Of a stretch of 64,000 bases of DNA, positions 10,236 to 20,007 are shown piece after piece. The position numbers and the translations under genes are program-made. This DNA is from Ryuthela nishihirai (lineage: Eukaryota > Arthropoda > Arachnida > Araneae > Heptathelidae): assembly GCA_038380435.1 (NCBI GenBank), contig JAWZYU010000004.1:21488001-21552000 (forward strand), given 5' to 3'. Position 1 is the first letter of the stretch. Each line of letters begins with the position of its first letter. A model generated the notes under the pieces. The model was given only the letters and a program-made list of their open reading frames with translations. It did no database searches and had not been told where the DNA came from.

Positions 10236-11335
10236 ATTTCATGCAGAGGATTACAGTAAAGCCAAGGTATAGGTAATTTTGGATATTAATTTAAATGTTC
10301 AACTGGTTTGATACCCCAGTACATTTCAGAAATTAAAAAGATACATTGATGATAGTGCAAAACGACAAACATATTTACAGGAATTGCATAATTATTTGAT
10401 ACATATAAACAAAAAGACAACTTACACAGACGAAGACAAACATATAATATGAAATATGATAAAAAAAAAAGTAGAAAACTTTGGGGGAAGAAAAGGAAGG
10501 TTTAAGACAACAGAGAGTAATATTAAATGAACGAACAAGGAAAAGAGAAAAGATTGCGGATAATCCCGACAAAGGGAAAAGGTGGGGAGTGCGAATAGGG
10601 ATGAGGAGATGTTGTTGGTCAAACGTCTCAAATTCTAATAGGAGTGGGGTAATACAATTTCAAAATTTTGTTTTAGAATTTAAAGACGTGATATCGCTCG
10701 GTAGAGAGTTCCAAGTTGAGGTTGCTTGAAAGTCAAAAGATATTTCACCATACTTAGCTTTGAAAATCTTGGGAGTAGGAAAACATTTTATTATCAGAGC
10801 GAAGGATGTGGCGATGTCGTAATCGAATATGTAAGAATCGAATGAAGGGGATGAGACTTGTTATAAATAGTGTCGTGAATAAGGGTAATAAACTACAGCT
10901 TTCTTCTAAATTCAAGAGTGGGAATTTGGCAGTTGGAAAGAATATCAGTAAGTGTTAGATATTCTCGTTTGTTAAAATAGACTTTTCTGATGATTTTGAG
11001 AACTTTATTTTGAACTTTTTCTAATTTATAAGAGTTCTTTTTATTAATACCAAAAAAAATGGAGGCACAGTATTCGAGTTTGGTTGGATGTAAATTCTGT
11101 AGAACAATGGGTCATAGGAGGATATATAGTTTCGAATGTACCTCAATATATAAGTTCTTTTAGAAGCTGAAGCGACGGTTTTATTAATGTGGGTTCCAAA
11201 GTCAAGATTATTATCTATCGTCATACTTAAGTACTCCATGGAAGTGGAAACTGTAATATGGGTGTTATTAATTTTAATATTTGTGTCAGGGGGGGGAAGT
11301 TCCTAAGGACATCGTTTTGTGTTCTTAAAATGTAA
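10236..11335 (-). mobile_element. Non-LTR retrotransposon 3' fragment (LINE-B)
   Basis: On the minus strand, 11330-11020 encodes the end of a reverse transcriptase, with YLSMTIDNNLDFGTHINKT and YILRYIRNYISSYDPLF. Broken frames follow, including a region with RRLTNNISSSLFALP, and the element ends near 10236 with a tail around AATAAATTAT. A plus-strand sister copy at 38122-38985 contains the continuation KVYFNKREYLTLTDILSNC-type sequence and the same tail. The clade is not determined; a Jockey/CR1-like element is plausible. Confidence 0.75.
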
Positions 11336-11599
11336 ATCACAAAACAAGCATTCGCCTCCGATACAAAACAAGACGATCCTCTTAACAAACAACTTCTCCT
11401 TATGAATTCAAAGCATCGAGAAATCCTTCTTTATATTTCCCTTTCAAACAGAAATATTTCTTTAAAAACAACTTCAGCTTCTCTACTCCTCCACCACCTT
11501 TTGCTTGGGCAGGAAAACTTTCTTTAGAATAAATGTTTCTAGCAGAGCCAGAGGACAACGTTTGCATATCAGAAGAAGGATGCCAACTTCCAAATGACG

Positions 11600-12060
11600 A
11601 CAGAAAATGCAAATTGCCACTGCAGTAAAGCTGCATCTTCGCTGCCCTGCACTGCTCATTTCAGCGACAGTCGTAATGACGATAGTTCCCTTGAGGAAAA
11701 TGTTGCATCGTTTAATGGCATTGCTGCACCTCTTTCGTGGCACAAATCCTCGTGCTTTGTCAGCACCGCAGCAGATCCCTTCGCCAACAAAACTGAGCTT
11801 TGCGGATGCCAAAAAAATATTGCAATCAGCAGCTGAATAGTTTCTTTTCAAGTATGACTTAGAACAATGAGTGAGCCATTGCAGCACATAACAAGTCAAC
11901 AACTTTTCCAGTATGGCCACTCATCGTCATCCTCCTGAAGTGAGAACTCTTAGTTTTCTCTTTTTATCTACTCATTTTAATGAATTACGAAAGTTGTTTC
12001 ATAATACAGTTAAGTCCTTGTTATTCGTCCGCAGTTACTTTCCTCAAACCACTGCTAACA
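11600..12060 (+). mobile_element. Possible degenerate Ty3/gypsy pol fragment
   Basis: The frame at 11607-11840 contains HRLMALLHLFRGTNPR and later KLSFADAKKILQSAAE. After a stop, a further frame has PPEVRTLSFLFLSTHFNEL. The order loosely recalls the RT-to-RNase H stretch of gypsy pol (F..AK..L, then LSF.S..L...E). Matching stops lie between the pieces. The resemblance is weak, and other readings on the minus strand are equally open. Confidence 0.22.
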
Positions 12061-12120
12061 ACGAAACGATGAACAACGGAGCCGACTTACCTTGCGGACA
12101 ATACTTAGTACAGATATATA

Positions 12121-12547
12121 CAGTCGCTCAAAAAAGTATCCGAACACTATGACTGATTACAGAATTCAGGAAAAATATCTGGAGCGTGTACAGCAACTGT
12201 ACACGCTCCAGTTACCGATCACAGCAAACTGGAGCGTGTGCAGTTACTGCACACGCTCCAGTTTGCTGTGAACGGTAACTGCACACGCTCAATATTTCCG
12301 TGAGTGAGCCCACACGATCTAGTATCAAAATAATATGACCACCTACAGTCGCTCCAAAAAGTATCCGAACACTATGGTTGATTACAGAATTCAGAAAAAA
12401 TATCTGGCAACGATTTTTTAGAAATTAGTGATCTGGCAACCTTCGTGTCACGTGACCAGATCACTAATTTCTAAAAAAATCGTTGCCAGATATGTTTTTC
12501 TGAATTCTTTAATCAGCCATAGTGTTCGGATATTTTTTGAGCGACTG
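12121..12547. mobile_element. Composite palindromic MITE
   Basis: It starts with CAGTCGCTC and ends with GAGCGACTG, with TA on both sides. Inside are two hairpins (GGAGCGTGTACAG/CTGTACACGCTCC and GGAGCGTGTGCAG/CTGCACACGCTCC), a block with AATAATATGACCACC, and then a complete CACGTGAC-centred palindrome. Confidence 0.85.
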
Positions 12548-12657
12548 TACATACAGGTATATATGTATTCATATTGCATTTATTTTTATTTATATATTAT
12601 TTAATAATTGCATTTATTTCTCTGAAATTAGAATTTTTCGATGAATCACATTTCATA

Positions 12658-12742
12658 TACACAATCGTATCAGAATAATATGACCACCTACCTAATAATG
12701 GGAATGGGGGTAATCATATTATTCTGATACGACTGTGTATAA
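12658..12742. mobile_element. Short fold-back element (ATCAGAATAATATGA arms)
   Basis: ACACAATCGTATCAGAATAA at the left pairs with TTATTCTGATACGACTGTGT at the right around a short centre. The arm core AATAATATGACCACC also occurs inside the larger composite MITEs, so this may be the independent source of that block. Confidence 0.7.
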
Positions 12743-13337
12743 AATAAACATCGATAGTAAACATTATACAATGAAAGTTATATACAAACACAAGTTATAT
12801 TTGAGTTTGGAGTCTAAATTTACTCCGATATATTTATTCTGTTGTGTATTAGGTAATAGATTTTTATCAATAATAAGTGTAAATTAAGGAAAATAGTTTT
12901 GGTCTAACGAATAAAGATTTTTCAGAAAACTTTTCAATTCTATTTATTACAATATTATATGATTTTTTTTTATTTCAGCTTGTAAGTTCTTTTCATCTTT
13001 TGGAACGATTCTTGTTTCACACAAAAGGACCGAATCATCAGCATAGATTGAAAATTTGATATTTCTATTAATAATTGCCAGTAAATGATATACATATACG
13101 TATAAGTTAAAAAGACAACGCTATATCGGCGTCAGATTAACGAAACAATCAACAACGAAGGCTTACGGTAAAAGAAACAAATCCGAAACGTTTCTAGTTT
13201 GAGAACTCTCTTCAGAAACTGATGCTTCAGGGTTCACCATCAGCGAAACATCTCATTTCAATTTCCTCTTAATGTTAGAACGTAATCAGAGTTTTCTGAT
13301 TTTGTAGTGTTCAAAAAGATAAACTCGACGACATGAG
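12743..13337. other. AT-rich intron sequence
   Basis: No long frame, TE terminus or exon-like cysteine pattern was seen on either strand. Confidence 0.5.
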
Positions 13338-13725
13338 TTGGGTTGGGTTGTTTTACCTCTGAACAGCACTTTTTTGCACACCATGGGCTAAATGGCCAGG
13401 TCACAAGGACCCCGAAGGCTCAGAGAAGGTTGGGGGAGGGGACCCACTGGAACAGCTGTTGGGAGACAGATGGTAGCCTGCCGTCAAGGCCATCCAGTGT
13501 GTTCTTTAACGTGCACAGGGTATGGCTCTCCCGCACACGGGGCCACGGCTTAACGTCCCATCCGACGGACGGCGGCCTTTCCAAGCCCATCAGTGTCCCC
13601 TACTGACCGTGGGCAGGGCGGGGAATTTTGCGGAGATAAATCTCAACGCTGACCCGGATGGAACTCGAACCTGGGAACTACAGATTACGAGCCTGGCGCG
13701 CTACCGACTGAGCCACCCCCGCCCC
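13338..13725 (-). mobile_element. SINE-A copy
   Basis: Full-length copy with tail left and head right. A clear TSD is not visible: the left flank is GACGACATGAG and the right flank TTTAAGATGGGG. Confidence 0.9.
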
Positions 13726-14213
13726 TTTAAGATGGGGAAATCAATTGAGAATTTCAATACACGTAACTGCGATTTATATTCATATGTTGATAAAACACCA
13801 CAGATATTCAAATGATACCAGATGATATTGCGTTTTCAACCCTTATCAGCTTAAATTATCAAGTTTTAGTACTAATATCTGAAGATTAAGAGTCATCGGA
13901 AAGTCCTGAGACCAGAAAATGCAAAACCAACTTTAATGGTTGGTATTTCATATATCTATGGGAAACTGGGCAGTTATAAATCAAACAATCCCACTACTAA
14001 ACACAGCAAAGCCGTAATCCGAAAAGTTGGGTTAAACCGCATCTGTCAAAAAAGAATATACAAATCTTCCTTAAAATAACCTGAAAAAAATTCCAATAGT
14101 CATCAGGCATCTTGTTAACTTCCCACTTTTCCTGATGCTCCAGATGATGATTTTTTTTCGCTTCAGCAGTTTTCCTAGGACTAGCAACTTACAATATAGA
14201 GTACAGTCGCTCA

Positions 14214-14320
14214 AAAAATATCCAAAAACTATGATTGATTATGGAATTCAGAAAAAATATCTGGCAATCATTTTATTAGAAATTAGTGATCTGGCAACCT
14301 TCGTGTCACGTGACACGAGA
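14214..14320. mobile_element. Half-copy of the palindromic MITE
   Basis: Left arm only: CAGTCGCTCAAAAAATATCC through CTGGCAACCTTCGTGTCACG to the central GTGACACGA, after which the sequence is unrelated. Confidence 0.7.
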
Positions 14321-14442
14321 TGGCACCAAATTCCAATCTATTAATTTATACTAAAAACTGGTCTACACTTATTGAAAATTGCAAAACCACAGGAGTTCTT
14401 GCATTTAAAAAAATTCTAAAATTTAATGTGCATTCTAATGTA

Positions 14443-15001
14443 CAGTCGCTCAAAAAAGTATCCGAACACTATGGTCGATTACAGAATTCAGAAAAAATAT
14501 CTGGCAACGATTTTTTTAGAAATTAGTGATCTGGCAACCTTCGTGTCACGTGACACAAAGGTTGCCAGATCACTAATTTCTAAAAAAATCGTTGCCAGAT
14601 ATTTTTTCTGAATTTTGTAATCAACCACAGTGTTCGGATATTTTTTAATATATATATAATGAGTATGAATATATAATGCAATGAATATGGAGCGTGTGCA
14701 GTTACCGTCACAGCAAACTGGAGAGGTTGCGGTTAATGTTCACAGCACATTGGATCGTGTGAGCTCACAAAGACCTGGATCGTGTGGGCTCACTCACGGA
14801 AATATTGAGCGTGTACAGTTACCGTTCACAGCAAACTGGAGCGTGTACAGTTGCTGTACACGCTCCAGATATTTTTCCTGAATTCTGTAATCACGTGACA
14901 CGAAGGTTGCCAGATCACTAATTTCTAAAAAAATCGTTGCCAGATATTTTTTCTGAATTCTGTAATCAACCATAGTGTTCGGATACTTTTTTGAGCGACT
15001 G
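14443..15001. mobile_element. Composite palindromic MITE cluster
   Basis: CAGTCGCTC at the left and GAGCGACTG at the right enclose a complete CACGTGAC-centred palindrome. An AATATATAATG spacer and several GGAGCGTGTACAG-type hairpins follow, then a second right arm. The layout resembles the copy at 7333-7746 with additional internal blocks. Confidence 0.8.
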
Positions 15002-15174
15002 TAGATGGTCATATTATTGTGATACTAGATCGTGTGGGCTCACTCACGGAAATATTGAGCGTGTGCAGTTACCGTTCACAGCAAACTGGAGCGTGTGCAG
15101 TAACTGCACACGCTCCAGTTTGCTGTGAACGGTAACTGGAGCGTGTACAGTTGCTGTACACGCTCCAGATATTA
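15002..15174. repeat. Detached hairpin block of the composite MITE
   Basis: Right after the MITE end come TCATATTATTGTGATACTAG, then CTCACTCACGGAAATATTGAG, then two hairpins with GGAGCGTGTGCAG and GGAGCGTGTACAG arms. The same blocks occur inside the composites at 12121-12547 and 53553-54026. Confidence 0.75.
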
Positions 15175-15318
15175 ATCCAAAATGTTACCGGAAAGATAAA
15201 GTTTAACTATAGTTACTAATCTAAAAATGCAGAATACTCACAGAAAATAGAGAAATAATAGTTCTCAAAAAAGAATGGGAAGAGCTGACTACAAAGGAGC
15301 AGAAAATTTTTGTCTTAC

Positions 15319-15459
15319 CTGCATCGCAGCTGACGTTCCTTGCCGCGGTGCTTTTGTAGAAGCCTTCTTTACATTGGCAAATGGCACCGATGCATGCGGA
15401 GTTGGGCACCACAGCATCGCACGATTCCGTGTGTTCGCAACTGGAACCGAAACCAGCAG
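15319..15459 (-). CDS. EB/EGF-like six-cysteine module exon 2
   Basis: On the minus strand an acceptor (TTATCCCTTGCAG) and a donor (GTAAGAC) enclose exactly 141 bases, i.e. 47 codons, in symmetrical phase 1. The peptide begins AAGFGSSCEHTESCD and contains CIGAICQCKEGFY. The cysteine spacing is C-x5-C-x8-C-x4-C-x-C-x14-C, the pattern of small EB/EGF-like extracellular modules in invertebrate proteins, which fold by disulphide bonds. The exon before it (29843-29983) has the same length and phase, and the exon after it (9341-9452) encodes the membrane helix, so this is probably the module closest to the membrane. Ligand and function are unknown. The surrounding intron is full of MITE and SINE sequence, but the exon itself is intact. 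Confidence 0.82.
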
Positions 15460-15544
15460 CTGCAAGGGATAAATCTGAATCAGTAGGAAAAGCACCAAGG
15501 AGGAGTCTACATTAAGACATCAGGGCAAATCACTTAAATCATTG

Positions 15545-15930
15545 GGGCGAGGGTGGCTCAGTCGCTAGCGCGCCAGGCTCGTAATCTGTAGCTTCCAGGT
15601 TCGAGTCCTAGCTGGGTCAGCGTTAAGATTTATCTCCGCAAAATTCCCCGCCCTGCCCACGGTCAGTAGGGGACACCGATGGGCTTCGAAAGGCCGCCGT
15701 CCGTCGGATGGGACGTTAAGCCTTGGCCCCGTGTGCGGGAGAGCCATACCCTGTGCACGTTAAAGAACACGCTGGATGGCCTTGACGGGAGGCTACCATC
15801 TGTCTCCCAACAGCTGTTCCAGTGGGTCCCCTCCCCCAACCTTCTCTGAGCCTTCGGGGTCCATGTGACCTGGCCATTTAGCCCATGGTGTGCAAAAAAG
15901 TGCCGATCAGAGGTAAAACAACCCAACCCA
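15545..15930 (+). mobile_element. SINE-A copy
   Basis: Head at the left, AAACAACCCAACCCA tail at the right. The direct repeat CACTTAAATCATTGG (15 bases) flanks it as TSD. It lies about 90 bp upstream, in gene sense, of the acceptor of the exon at 15319-15459. Confidence 0.93.
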
Positions 15931-16110
15931 AACCACTTAAATCATTGGCAACATTAGATCACTTGGACATCAACAAACTTCGATTTAATCAATGCGTATT
16001 TTGTAGCATTTATTTTATGACGAGTAATCGCAGGATTACGGACGAGGTAAGGACGCGAAATAAAAGAATGGAATTTGCCATTTTGTAATTCGATGAAGCA
16101 GCCTTTACTG

Positions 16111-16143
16111 ATCGCCTGAGATTATTTATAAATCTCAGGCGAT
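16111..16143. repeat. Perfect 13-bp inverted repeat
   Basis: ATCGCCTGAGATT and AATCTCAGGCGAT form perfect arms around a 7-base loop. It is isolated from the MITE family and has no T-run that would mark a terminator. Confidence 0.7.
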
Positions 16144-16313
16144 TTCTAGGGAAATATTACAAGTTTTTACGAACAAAGTCAGTTGTTTCAATTGCACCCC
16201 AGCTCAGAAGAAATGGAAGTAGCTCCGATCAATTATCTCATGGACAACCAAACTACTGGCAGCTGGCGAAATAACGAGTCTGTATATTGGTCGACCTCTT
16301 TGGCTGAAGGCTT

Positions 16314-16368
16314 TGGGTTGTTTACCTCTGAGCGGCACTTTTTTTTTGCACACAATAGGCTAAATGGC
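16314..16368 (-). mobile_element. Older SINE-A copy, tail part
   Basis: The tail of a diverged copy ends at AGGCTAAATGGC, where a younger SINE was inserted. The rest continues at 16758-17105. GGCTGAAGGC precedes this piece and follows the second, so the two parts share one outer TSD. Confidence 0.8.
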
Positions 16369-16757
16369 TTTTGGATTGGATTGTTTGACCTCTGAGCGAC
16401 ACTTTTTTGCACACCATGGGCTAAATGACCAGGCCACAAGGACCCCGAAGGCTCAGAGAAGGTTGGGGGAGGGGACCCACTGGAACAGCTGTTGGGAGAC
16501 AGATGGTAGCCTCTCGTCAAGGCCATCCAGCGTGTTGTTTAACGTGCACAGGGTGTGGCTCTCCAGCACACGAGGCCACGGCTTAACGTCCCATCCTACG
16601 GACGGCGGCCTTTCCAAGCCCATCGGTGTCCCCTACTGATCGTGGGCAGGGCGGGGAATTTTGCGGAGATAAATCTCAACGCTGACCCAGCTGGGACTCG
16701 AACCTGGGAACTACAGATTACGAGCCTGGCGCGCTACCGACTGAGCCACCCCCGCCC
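16369..16757 (-). mobile_element. SINE-A copy nested in an older SINE-A
   Basis: Full-length younger copy. GGCTAAATGGC, part of the older SINE, occurs on both sides and forms an 11-bp TSD. Confidence 0.85.
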
Positions 16758-17105
16758 GGGCTAAATGGCCAGTCACAATGACCTCTATGGCTCAAAGAGG
16801 ACAGGGGAAGGGGTCACACTGGATAACTGTTACGGGACAGATGGTAGCCTCCCGTCAAGGCCATCCAGCGTGTTCTTTAAAGTGCACAAGGTATGGCTCT
16901 CCTGCACACGGGGCCGCGGCTTAGCATCACATCCGACGGACGGCAGCCTTTCCAAGCCCATCGGTGTTCCCTACTGACCGTGGGCGGGGAGATTTGCGGA
17001 GATAAATCTCAAAGCTTAGGTGGCCTAGGTGGCCTAGGTGGGACTCGAACCTGGGAACTGCAGATTACGAGCTTGGTGCCCTACAGACTGAGCCATCCCG
17101 GCCCC
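16758..17105 (-). mobile_element. Older SINE-A copy, body and head part
   Basis: Continuation of 16314-16368. It is more diverged than the others (GGTCACACTGGATAACTG, TTAGCATCACATCCG) and contains a small local duplication, GGTGGCCTAGGTGGCCTA, near 17010-17040. Confidence 0.85.
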
Positions 17106-17522
17106 TAGGCTGAAGGCCAGAACACTTTTATTTCTGAAGTGTTATATGGCGTCGATGTCTTCTGAAGATTCTTCAACTGTCGTATCGACCAGCAATTCAT
17201 GAATTCTTACAGAATCTCACCTTCACGTTATTTTAAGTTCCATTGAGCGGTGAAGATTCGTCTCAACGCAACAATGAAGTGCCCATCAAGTTTCTACCAT
17301 TTTTAAAGCAAGCCTTTTTATTGCTTTAGAGTCCATGGGATTTTTTATGACTCGCTGTAATGATGACGATTTATCCGCTGATTTCAGCGCAACCATTTCT
17401 GAAGTGAATTTCCATTTATATAAATAGAGTTGCAACGACAAAAGAAATTGTCGAATACTGGATATATTAGGCGCCGAATGTCACATGACATTCGATCGAT
17501 TAATGTCACATTTTCTCAAATA
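17106..17522. other. Intron sequence without recognised features
   Basis: AT-rich; no TE similarity, exon-like cysteine pattern or long frame was noticed. Confidence 0.5.
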
Positions 17523-17677
17523 CAGTCGCTCAGAAAAATATCCGAACACTATGGTTGATTACAGAATTGAGAAAAAATATCTGGGAACGATTTTTTTAGA
17601 AATTAGTGATCTGGCAACCTTTGTGTCACGTGACACGAAGGTCAACCACAGTGTTCGGATATTTTTTTGAGCGACTG
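17523..17677. mobile_element. Palindromic MITE, internally deleted
   Basis: TA-bordered copy with CAGTCGCTC and GAGCGACTG ends. The right arm is shortened: after GACACGAAGGT it jumps directly to CAACCACAGTGTTCGG. Confidence 0.9.
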
Positions 17678-17872
17678 TACAATAATGTTTTATGATTATC
17701 CAATATAGGACAAATATTCCAAAATAATTCTGACAGAGTTTCCACCTGCAGGGGCGGACAAACCCTTTTTTTTCCAGGGGCGCAGCTGAAGAAGGGGGAC
17801 TTGAGCCGCAATAAAACATTTGGTTACTTTTTCAAGATTTCAAACTCCTTTGAGAGTTTGTACATTCGCTCA

Positions 17873-18076
17873 AAAAAGTATCCGAACACTATGGTTGATT
17901 ACAGAATTCAGAAAAAATATCTGGCAACGATTTTTTAGAAATTAGTGATATGGCAACCTTCGTGTCACGTGACACGAAGGTTGCCAGATCACTAATTTCT
18001 AAAAAAATCGTTGCCAGATATTTTTTCTGATTTTTTTTAATCAACCATAGTGTTCGGATACTTTTTTGAGCGACTG
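17873..18076. mobile_element. Palindromic MITE, complete 204-bp form
   Basis: This is the clearest single copy. The left arm (ATTCGCTCAAAAAAGTATCC, CTGGCAACGATTTTTTAGAA) is mirrored almost base for base by the right arm, with GTGTCACGTGACACG at the centre, and TA lies outside both ends. There is no coding capacity. Confidence 0.92.
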
Positions 18077-18261
18077 TACGTGAAGTTTAAAAAAGGTTTT
18101 CCACCAATTCTGTGGAATTTCTGTAAAATAAGAACTACAGCACTCAACGCCCCTTAGCAGCCGTGCCTCATTATCTGTGTCCTTATTATTTTCATCTATG
18201 AAATACTGGTCAAGATCTAATTTTCCAGTAAACAGCACTTGATGACAGCCACATCAATGGA

Positions 18262-18656
18262 TTGTGGGTTGTTGTTTTACCTCTGAGCGGCACTTTTTTG
18301 CACACCATGGGCCAAATAAATGGCCAGGTCACATGGACCCCGAAGGCTCAGAAAAGGTTGGGGGAGGGGATCCACTGGAACAGCTGTTGGGAGACAGATG
18401 GTAGCCCCCCCCGTCAAGGCCATCCAGCGTGTTCTTTAACGTGCACAGGGTATGTCTCTCCCGCACACGGGGCCACGGCTTAACGTCCCATCCGACGGAT
18501 GGCGGCCTTTCCAAGCCCATCGGTGTCCCCTACTGACCGTGGGCAGGGCGTGGAATTTTACGGAGATAATTCTCAACGCTGACCCAGCTGGGACTCGAAC
18601 CTGGGAACTACAGATTACGAGCCTGGCGCGTTACCGACTGAGCCACCCCCTCCCCC
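18262..18656 (-). mobile_element. SINE-A copy
   Basis: Full-length, with a 12-bp TSD CCACATCAATGG on both sides. Confidence 0.92.
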
Positions 18657-19093
18657 CACATCAATGGGAGTTCTCTGCCTGTGTGTTATGATCTCTTTAC
18701 TTTCTCATAACAAAGTCTGAGGAAATTATAGTGACCATACAAAAATGTTCCATCTAGATATTTTCTGTTACGACCACATCTCAAGTGTCTCTAAACACGA
18801 AAAATCGGTTTTCGCGATGTTGTCTCTCAATGAGAGACTCTAGAGGCTCAACAATTCAAGGAAATCAGTTAAAATTTTATATTTAGGAATATTTTGCTCC
18901 TATGCTCTGTGACTCTATAATTAGGGATATGTGCCTAACCGAGACATAAACGACCCTAAACATTTTAATCAATTTTAGGTATTTATATGTAATACAGTCT
19001 CAACAATACTGAATAGACCACTGAATCTCAGGATACATTTTCTCGTGGCTGCATTACAAATGAACTGCTAAGCATGCATATACTGGGGTGTAA
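18657..19093. other. Intron sequence without recognised features
   Basis: No repeat, frame or exon signal that I can support. Confidence 0.5.
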
Positions 19094-19470
19094 GGGGCGG
19101 GGGTGGCTCAGTCGGTAGCGCGCCAGGCTCGTAATCTGTAGTTCCCAGGTTCGAGTCCCAGCTGGGTCAGCGTTGAGAATTATCTCCGCAAAATTCCCCG
19201 CCTTGCCCACGGACACCGATGGGCTTGGAAAGGCCACCGTCCGTCAGATGGGACGTTAAGCCGTGGCCCCGTGTGTGGGAGAGCCATACCCTGTGCACAT
19301 TAAAGAACACGCTGGATGGCCTTGACGGGAGGCTACCATCTGTCTCCCAACAGCTGTTCCAGTGGGTCCCCTCCCCCATCCTTCTCTAAGCCTTCGGGGT
19401 CCATATGACCTGGCCATTTAGCCCATGGTGTGCAAAAAAGTGCCGCTCAGAGGTAAAACAACCCAACCCA
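19094..19470 (+). mobile_element. SINE-A copy
   Basis: Head left, tail right. TGGGGTGTAAGG and TGGTGTGTAAGG flank it as a slightly diverged TSD. About 10 bases are missing after CACGGACACCG. Confidence 0.92.
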
Positions 19471-20007
19471 ACTGGTGTGTAAGGTAAACTTAGAAAAGCA
19501 ATTCTTTTTGAGAATATTGAAGCGTTTGATTTTGACACATAATTAGTCAATCATCATCAAATATGCAGCAGACTGTGAACGGCCACCTTATTTTATATGG
19601 CTTTTAAAATAAAATTGAGAGTTTTTAAATCTGAAAATATACTGATACGCTTGTTTGCAAATATTCCTTTTTTATGGAGAATTTTTATGATAAATGTAAA
19701 AATAACTATACTCCATTTTCCATAAAACGTGGAGCGCCAAGTCTTCCTCAAAGAGTTGTCCAAATCTTCTCTTATAACTCTTCACCATGAAATCAAACGA
19801 AAGGCAAGAGGCGAATGAAAATGTATTAGTCCTCAGTTCATCAGGGGGCTTCTGTGACAAATGCAAAAGTAATTATATTTCATCGTTTACTTTACAGTGT
19901 GTCAAAATTAAAAGCAATATTTTCAAATCCTTAATTCCATAAACTGTACATAAAATAATATCCATTTGAAAAAGGACTTCTTTCTTAAAGAAAACGTGGA
20001 AATACAC
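19471..20007. other. Intron sequence without recognised features
   Basis: AT-rich; the minus-strand frame 19672-19866 has no recognisable domain. Confidence 0.45.

Noticed and set aside
11483..11920. 145-codon cysteine-containing minus-strand frame as a further EB-like exon
   Set aside because: Cysteine spacing does not fit the module, no flanking splice sites in phase 1, and weak resemblance to gypsy pol on the other strand.
13343..13815. Recurring ~87-codon frames with GHGLTSHPTDGGLSKPIGVPY-like text, seen at about 20 places
   Set aside because: They are translations of SINE-A, both in the body and head; not genes.
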